Assembly: GCA_006226755.1 (NCBI GenBank)
Contig: SBGE01000015.1
Coordinates: forward strand, 1-32,942
Source: Deltaproteobacteria bacterium
GTDB taxonomy: Bacteria; Bdellovibrionota; Bacteriovoracia; Bacteriovoracales; Bacteriovoracaceae
DNA: 32,942 nucleotides
Direction of reading: 5' to 3'
How positions within the stretch are numbered: the first letter of the stretch is position 1; each line of letters opens with the position of its first letter. Under the pieces are notes generated by a model. The model was given only the letters and a program-made list of their open reading frames with translations, did not search any database and was not told the DNA's origin. Positions 31,205 through 32,942 of the stretch are shown here, in pieces. Both the position numbers and the translations under genes were made by a program.

Positions 31205-31567
31205 ATGACTGACTATACTGAGCTTGTTAACAGAGAATTCACCCATATCGGCAGCCAATGTAAACTTCGTGGTGAATTTCATTTCACAGGGAAAACTCAA
31301 ATCTGTTGTCAGATGGAAGGGGAAATTCATATGGCCGACAAGAGTGAACTCTGTCTAGATCATGGTTCTCACTTCACCGGAACAATCTATTGTCACAATA
31401 TTGAAATCTATGGAAGATTCGAAGGTACTTTGAAGTCAACTGGTAAAGTCGTGATCTACTCACCTGCTGAAATCAACGGCCTAGTGGATTCTAATTCTCT
31501 CAAGATTCATCCAGGTGCTGTCCTCAATATGGATGGGCACACTCGAATTGAATCACCAAACGCCTAA
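31205..31567 (+). CDS. Bactofilin
   Basis: A 120-residue protein with the repetitive right-handed beta-helix pattern of bactofilins: short rungs with recurring G-x-[FILV] turns (GSQCKLRGEFHF, TGKTQICCQMEGEIHM, GTIYCHNIEIYGRFEGTL, STGKVVIYSPAEINGLV). Bactofilins polymerise without nucleotide into filaments at the inner membrane and place wall-modifying enzymes. I use ATG 31205, seven bases after AAGGA (31193-31197); an in-frame reading from 31148 would lie within the preceding gene. Five cysteines in a cytoplasmic filament protein of this size is unusual. It is the last gene of the operon; no clear terminator follows. Confidence 0.92.
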   Translation: MTDYTELVNREFTHIGSQCKLRGEFHFTGKTQICCQMEGEIHMADKSELCLDHGSHFTGTIYCHNIEIYGRFEGTLKSTGKVVIYSPAEINGLVDSNSLKIHPGAVLNMDGHTRIESPNA

Positions 31568-31593
31568 CTAACCTATAATTCTTACCACCTCAA

Positions 31594-31622
31594 TTGTAAG
31601 TCGGTCTCCAAGCTGTTATGTT
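31594..31622 (+). promoter_or_regulatory. Candidate extended -10 promoter of the trypsin-like protease gene
   Basis: TTGTAA (31594-31599) and TATGTT (31617-31622) are 17 bases apart, and a TG one base before the -10 element makes it an extended -10 type. A separate TATAAT at 31574-31579 lacks a well-spaced -35. Both hexamers are imperfect. Confidence 0.35.
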
Positions 31623-31655
31623 GCCTTGTGTTAAAACCATTTTGGGGAGAATAAA

Positions 31656-32642
31656 ATGAAAAAACAGCTACTTACGGCCGGACTTTGTGTCCTTATGTCT
31701 GCTTCTACTGTCGCTTTAAGCGCCACTCCGAAGATCATCTACGGAGAAGACAACAGACAGGAAGTTCTGGATTATCCAGATGCCATGTTTAGAGACTTGG
31801 CAAAATCAACGGCCGGTATGGTTCGAGCTTCAGCTTTAAGAACTGAATCAGGTTCAAGCATTGGTAACGACCTAGCTGATTCAATTGATAGCTTGAGGGC
31901 CATTCTTGGTGACTCAGCAATCGATAATATGTTGGCCGATAACGGACTTCAAACAGAAGAAGATGATTCAACTGAAGGATTCTATACTTTTAACACTTCA
32001 AACACACTTAGAAGAAGTATGGGTGTTTGTGAAAAAGAAAGATTCTCTAACCAAGTAACACTTCCAAGATGTTCAGGATTTCTTGTTGGTGAAGATATAC
32101 TTGTGACTGCTGGTCACTGTGTAACTTCAATGAGTGACTGTACAAACTTCAGATGGGTATTTGACTATACTGCAGGAACAAGCAAAATCAAAAAATCTGA
32201 CGTATATAAGTGTAAAGAAGTAATTGGTAGAAAGCAGACTCTTGGTCTTTTCGCGACTAAAGATTACGCCGTGATCAGACTTGATAGAAAGGCAGAAGAT
32301 AGAGAGCCTCTAAAATTCAGAAAAAGAGGAAGCGTCAAGAAAAACGACGAAATCGTAGTTATAGGTCACCCATCAGGTCTTCCAACCAAGATCGCTGACG
32401 GAGCAAAAGTTACCAAAGAAAGATTCAACTTTTTCTATGCGAACCTTGATACTTACGGTGGAAACTCTGGTTCAGCTGTTTTCAACAAGAAGACTGGTGA
32501 GGTTGAAGGTATCCTTATCCAAGGTGCTCAAGACTATGTAATGTCATCTGAAGGTTGTTATGTTTCTAATAGAACTGGAAACACTGCTGATGATGCCAAA
32601 GAAAAAGTTTTCAAGATCACTAAAGTAAAAGAAATCAAATAA
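31656..32642 (+). CDS. Secreted trypsin-like serine protease
   Basis: A 328-residue protein with a signal peptide (MKKQLLTAGLCVLMSASTVALSA). A region of about 110 residues, probably a propeptide, precedes the peptidase domain. The triad is complete: H154 (CSGFLVGEDILVTAGHC), D203 (TKDYAVIRL) and S271 (YGGNSGSAVF). These contexts are of the V8/glutamyl-endopeptidase-like type, not the classical GDSGGP type. Additional cysteines allow disulfides. It would hydrolyse proteins outside the cytoplasm; in a predator, prey proteins are a plausible target. Single gene, with a GGGGAG ribosome site and its own terminator. It contrasts with the histidine-lacking relative at 23.3 kb. Confidence 0.93.
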   Translation: MKKQLLTAGLCVLMSASTVALSATPKIIYGEDNRQEVLDYPDAMFRDLAKSTAGMVRASALRTESGSSIGNDLADSIDSLRAILGDSAIDNMLADNGLQTEEDDSTEGFYTFNTSNTLRRSMGVCEKERFSNQVTLPRCSGFLVGEDILVTAGHCVTSMSDCTNFRWVFDYTAGTSKIKKSDVYKCKEVIGRKQTLGLFATKDYAVIRLDRKAEDREPLKFRKRGSVKKNDEIVVIGHPSGLPTKIADGAKVTKERFNFFYANLDTYGGNSGSAVFNKKTGEVEGILIQGAQDYVMSSEGCYVSNRTGNTADDAKEKVFKITKVKEIK

Positions 32643-32649
32643 AAATTGC

Positions 32650-32684
32650 AAAGCCTGATATCTAAAAATATCAGGCTTTTTTTT
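32650..32684 (+). terminator. Rho-independent terminator of the protease gene
   Basis: A 12-bp perfect stem AAAGCCTGATAT/ATATCAGGCTTT (32650-32661 and 32668-32679) with a 6-base loop and a run of eight T (32677-32684). Seven bases separate it from the protease stop. Confidence 0.95.
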
Positions 32685-32694
32685 GACCAATTTC

Positions 32695-32942
32695 ATGACT
32701 ATTGAAGATTACATCAAAGACATTCCAGAAAAAGATAAAGAAGCCTTTAAAATGTTGAGAGCCACAATTCTCAAAAGTATTCCAAAAGGAATTGTTGAAG
32801 TTTTAAATAGTGGGCTGATTTCCTATCAATTGCCTCTTGAAAAATACCCTAAGACTTACAATAAACAGCCTTTGATGTATCTTGGGCTTGCTAGTCGTAA
32901 AGAAGGCATAACCTTGACCTTGACTGCTATCTACAATGACAA
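32695..32942 (+). CDS. DUF1801 (YdhG-like) protein, truncated by the window end
   Basis: The first 82 residues of a reading frame that continues past the window. The sequence IEDYIKDIPEKDKEAFKMLR, then LKSIPKGIVEVLNSGLISYQLP and KQPLMYLGLASRKEGITL, follows DUF1801/YdhG-type small cytoplasmic proteins of roughly 120-140 residues, some of which have been proposed as iron chaperones. The function is not established. The ATG lies 10 bases after the terminator T-run, with no clear Shine-Dalgarno, so the start codon could be wrong or transcription may begin very close to it. Confidence 0.75.
   Translation, partial: MTIEDYIKDIPEKDKEAFKMLRATILKSIPKGIVEVLNSGLISYQLPLEKYPKTYNKQPLMYLGLASRKEGITLTLTAIYND

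Noticed and set aside
1-32942. CRISPR array, tRNA, rRNA, insertion sequence or phage module
   Set aside because: I saw no regularly spaced direct repeats, tRNA or rRNA-like stretches, transposase or phage structural genes.

Overview
The window looks like a chromosomal segment of a predatory or predator-related bacterium of the Bdellovibrionota, most like the Bacteriovorax/Peredibacter side of that group. This is an inference from overall character: moderately AT-rich DNA, densely packed genes with ATGA and TAATG overlaps, many signal-peptide proteins with no recognisable family, trypsin-like proteases, L,D-transpeptidase-fold wall enzymes, and a pseudo-receiver/coiled-coil protein. I see no rRNA, tRNA, CRISPR, insertion sequence or phage module, so this is ordinary chromosome with a large lineage-specific secreted component.

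Layout. 1-11.5 kb is an envelope or secretome region: an ankyrin-like exported protein, a 1,257-residue exported protein of unknown function, a lipoprotein facing it, a three-gene operon of tiny exported proteins (two share a cysteine motif), an unrecognised cytoplasmic protein, a FecR-domain exported protein, and a lipoprotein with a possible papain/C58-like catalytic triad that overlaps a helical exported protein. 11.6-13.4 kb has a ParB-family protein without ParA, under a clear sigma70-type promoter, and a secreted YkuD_2-type L,D-transpeptidase.

18.6 to 13.4 kb (minus strand) is a tight five-gene series: trmFO, an EamA-type transporter, a UDP-glucuronate-decarboxylase-like SDR enzyme, a glycosyltransferase, and a P-loop kinase fused to a Nudix hydrolase. 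Divergent from it run nadE (glutamine-dependent NAD synthetase), a histone-H1-like basic protein, an amino-acid permease fused to a UspA-like cytosolic region, and a trypsin-fold protein whose catalytic histidine is replaced by lysine.

29.2 to 24.4 kb (minus strand) is a three-gene regulatory operon: a 926-residue pseudo-receiver/acidic/coiled-coil protein, a GGDEF diguanylate cyclase with intact active and inhibitory sites, and a calcineurin-like phosphoesterase. Divergent from it, 29.4-31.6 kb is a compact candidate cell-shape operon: an L,D-transpeptidase-fold enzyme with an NTF2-like tail (Csd6/Bd1075 architecture), a single-pass membrane coiled-coil protein, and a bactofilin. The window closes with an intact trypsin-like protease, a strong terminator, and the start of a DUF1801 protein.

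The most interesting points are the bactofilin/wall-enzyme operon, the acidic pseudo-receiver protein with its repeated short motifs beside a c-di-GMP synthase, the possible cysteine-peptidase lipoprotein, and the kinase-Nudix fusion.
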